Positions 63,019-64,000 of a stretch of 64,000 nt of DNA are shown here, piece by piece; position 1 is the first letter of the stretch, and each line of letters begins with the position of its first letter. The DNA lies in the NCBI RefSeq assembly GCF_019793435.1, contig NZ_JAILYH010000003.1:372001-436000 (forward strand), given 5' to 3'. The stretch comes from Rhizobium redzepovicii (GTDB taxonomy: Bacteria; Pseudomonadota; Alphaproteobacteria; Rhizobiales; Rhizobiaceae). The position numbers and the translations under genes are program-made. Under the pieces are notes generated by a model. That model saw only the letters and a program-made list of their open reading frames with translations. It was not told where the DNA came from and did not search any database.

Positions 63019-63378
63019 TCAGTCCGGCAGCGTCAGCATCCGCACGGGCCGCAGTTCGACCGCGCCGAAGCGCGCCGAGGGGATCCGCCCGGCAATTTCT
63101 TTTGCCGCCGCCATGTCAGGCGCCTCGATGACGTAGAAGCCCGCCAGATGTTCCTTCGTCTCGACATAAGGGCCGTCGGTCGCAGACAGCGCACTGTTTC
63201 GCACACGCAGCACGGTCGCCTTGTCGGGCATCTCTAGCGCATCGGCATGGATCATGATGCCGTCGCGGCGCAGTTCCTCGTCGAAGGCGAAATGCGCTTT
63301 GATAAGGTCATCGGTTTCATCAGGTGTCAGCGTGCCGTCGGTATCGGCGCAATTGTAGATCAGGCAGATGTAGCGCAT
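63019..63378 (-). CDS. YCII/DGPF-domain protein 1
   Basis: The 119-residue product begins MRYICLIYNCADTDGT and has the ATDGPYVETKEHLAGFYVIE motif (DGPF variant) followed by IPSARFGAVELRPV. This is the dimeric ferredoxin-like fold seen in YCII proteins. In ECF42 loci such proteins are the main targets of the sigma factor. GGGAGATAGGC precedes the ATG at 63378. It is separated by 2 bp from the second YCII gene and precedes the sigma gene by 9 bp, forming one operon. Confidence 0.92.
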   Translation of the reverse strand: MRYICLIYNCADTDGTLTPDETDDLIKAHFAFDEELRRDGIMIHADALEMPDKATVLRVRNSALSATDGPYVETKEHLAGFYVIEAPDMAAAKEIAGRIPSARFGAVELRPVRMLTLPD

Positions 63379-63380
63379 GC

Positions 63381-63740
63381 CTATCTCCCATCCTGAATGG
63401 AATAGGCCGGGCGCACTTCGATCGAGCAATATTTGAGGATGGGAAAACTGGAGGCGATGGTCTTCGCCTCCTCGATATTCTCGGCTTCGATCAACACAAA
63501 ACCGCCGAGATGCTCTTTGATCTCGGCAAACGGTCCATCGGTCGCGGAGACTTCGCCATTGTGCAGACGGACCGTGATCGCCATTGACGGCTCATGCAAG
63601 GCGAACGCCGCTTGCAGATGACCGCTGTCGCGCCAGCGATTGTCGCTGGCGATGCATTCCTGTGTGAGCGCATCCCATTCGCTCTGAGGGACCAGCTTGC
63701 TTTTTTCCGTGTCGAACCAGATCTGGCATAAAAACTTCAT
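63381..63740 (-). CDS. YCII/DGPF-domain protein 2
   Basis: The 119-residue product begins MKFLCQIWFDTEKSKLVPQS and has SATDGPFAEIKEHLGGFVLI with IEVRPA near the end, the family signature. GAGGAGGTACCA before ATG 63740 is a strong ribosome binding site. It lies 10 bp from YCII gene 3 and 2 bp from gene 1. Function of the protein is unknown; it could be a small oxidoreductase or ligand-binding protein. Confidence 0.92.
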   Translation of the reverse strand: MKFLCQIWFDTEKSKLVPQSEWDALTQECIASDNRWRDSGHLQAAFALHEPSMAITVRLHNGEVSATDGPFAEIKEHLGGFVLIEAENIEEAKTIASSFPILKYCSIEVRPAYSIQDGR

Positions 63741-63750
63741 TGGTACCTCC

Positions 63751-64000
63751 TCATTGAGCTGCGAATTCGTGAATGGGCCGCACCTCGATCGAGCCGAGCC
63801 TGGCAAGTGGGATGCCGGCGGCAATGCGGATCGCGTCGTTGAGGTCCTTGGCCTCGATCAGGATGAAGCCGCCGAGCGCCTCCTTGGTCTCGACGAAGGG
63901 ACCGTCCGTGACCGACATTTCGCCGCTGCGCACCCGGACCGTCACCGCCGATTTCGGCGGCTGCAGCGCCTGGGCGACGATCATATTCCCGCTTTCAGCG
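63751..64000 (-). CDS. YCII/DGPF-domain protein 3, N-terminus beyond window
   Basis: The visible C-terminal 82 codons read SVTDGPFVETKEALGGFILI and PLARLGSIEVRPIHEFAAQ. An internal ATG at 63984 lies in frame, but the sequence before it (ESGNMIVAQALQPPKSA) matches the family, so the real start is outside the window. It is the first of three tandem YCII genes upstream of the ECF42 sigma factor. Confidence 0.88.
   Translation of the reverse strand, partial: AESGNMIVAQALQPPKSAVTVRVRSGEMSVTDGPFVETKEALGGFILIEAKDLNDAIRIAAGIPLARLGSIEVRPIHEFAAQ

Noticed and set aside
1..64000. tRNA, rRNA, CRISPR arrays, insertion sequences, prophage or integrative elements
   Set aside because: No tRNA-like clover-leaf or TPsiC-arm sequence, no regularly spaced repeats, no transposase, integrase or recombinase coding region seen on reading both strands; tRNAscan and ISfinder searches were not possible.

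Overview
The window is about 64 kb of GC-rich alphaproteobacterial chromosome. It points to Rhizobium, most likely the R. leguminosarum / R. etli group. The markers are a feuN-feuP-feuQ regulatory operon, a cycHJKL cytochrome c maturation operon followed by degP, a two-component pair and glnE, and a cluster of RgtA/B/C-type and RgtE-type glycosyltransferases that decorate rhizobial lipopolysaccharide with galacturonic acid. No tRNA, rRNA, CRISPR array, prophage block, transposase or plasmid gene was seen. Genes are densely packed on both strands, and most long open frames opposite them are codon shadows.

Layout. 1-9.4 kb: a degenerate trypsin-like protein cut by the window edge, a MocR regulator, a DUF983 protein, a LysR regulator divergent from a glutathione transferase, an FMN-binding protein, a DUF1348 gene with its TetR regulator behind a clean palindromic operator, a 43-codon small gene, a GH19 lysozyme-like enzyme under a CtrA-type box, a Dabb protein and an MFS transporter. 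9.7-26.2 kb: conserved core with feuNPQ, a lipoprotein, cycHJKL, degP, a response regulator and histidine kinase, glnE, and a large PAS histidine kinase. 26.4-46.4 kb: pepN, a soluble MCP-hairpin/Cache protein, two DMT exporters, an unknown winged-helix-like protein, two small genes, a family 4 uracil-DNA glycosylase lacking half its cluster cysteines, a YegD-type Hsp70, an RND efflux pump with its adaptor, a phosphotransferase, an SDR without the usual catalytic Tyr/Lys, ETF-ubiquinone oxidoreductase, an L,D-transpeptidase and an Lrp regulator.

46.4-55 kb: an inverted pair of REP-like elements, mgtE, an HxlR regulator divergent from an oxidoreductase, an MFS transporter, a diacylglycerol-kinase-like protein, and a divergent glutamine-synthetase-like / class III aminotransferase pair suggesting putrescine or polyamine use. 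55-61.8 kb: three GT39-type transferases, one GT2 polyprenyl-phosphate sugar synthase and one flippase-like membrane protein. 61.8-64 kb: an ECF42-type sigma factor with three YCII/DGPF proteins, the last cut by the window edge.

Most distinctive observation. The glycosyltransferase region looks like a tandem duplication of a [GT39 - GT2 | divergent flippase] unit in which each copy lost a different gene. The left copy keeps GT2 and has only about 19 codons of the flippase. The right copy keeps the flippase and has only a 27-codon scar where GT2 should be. I found no clearly new defence or metabolic system.
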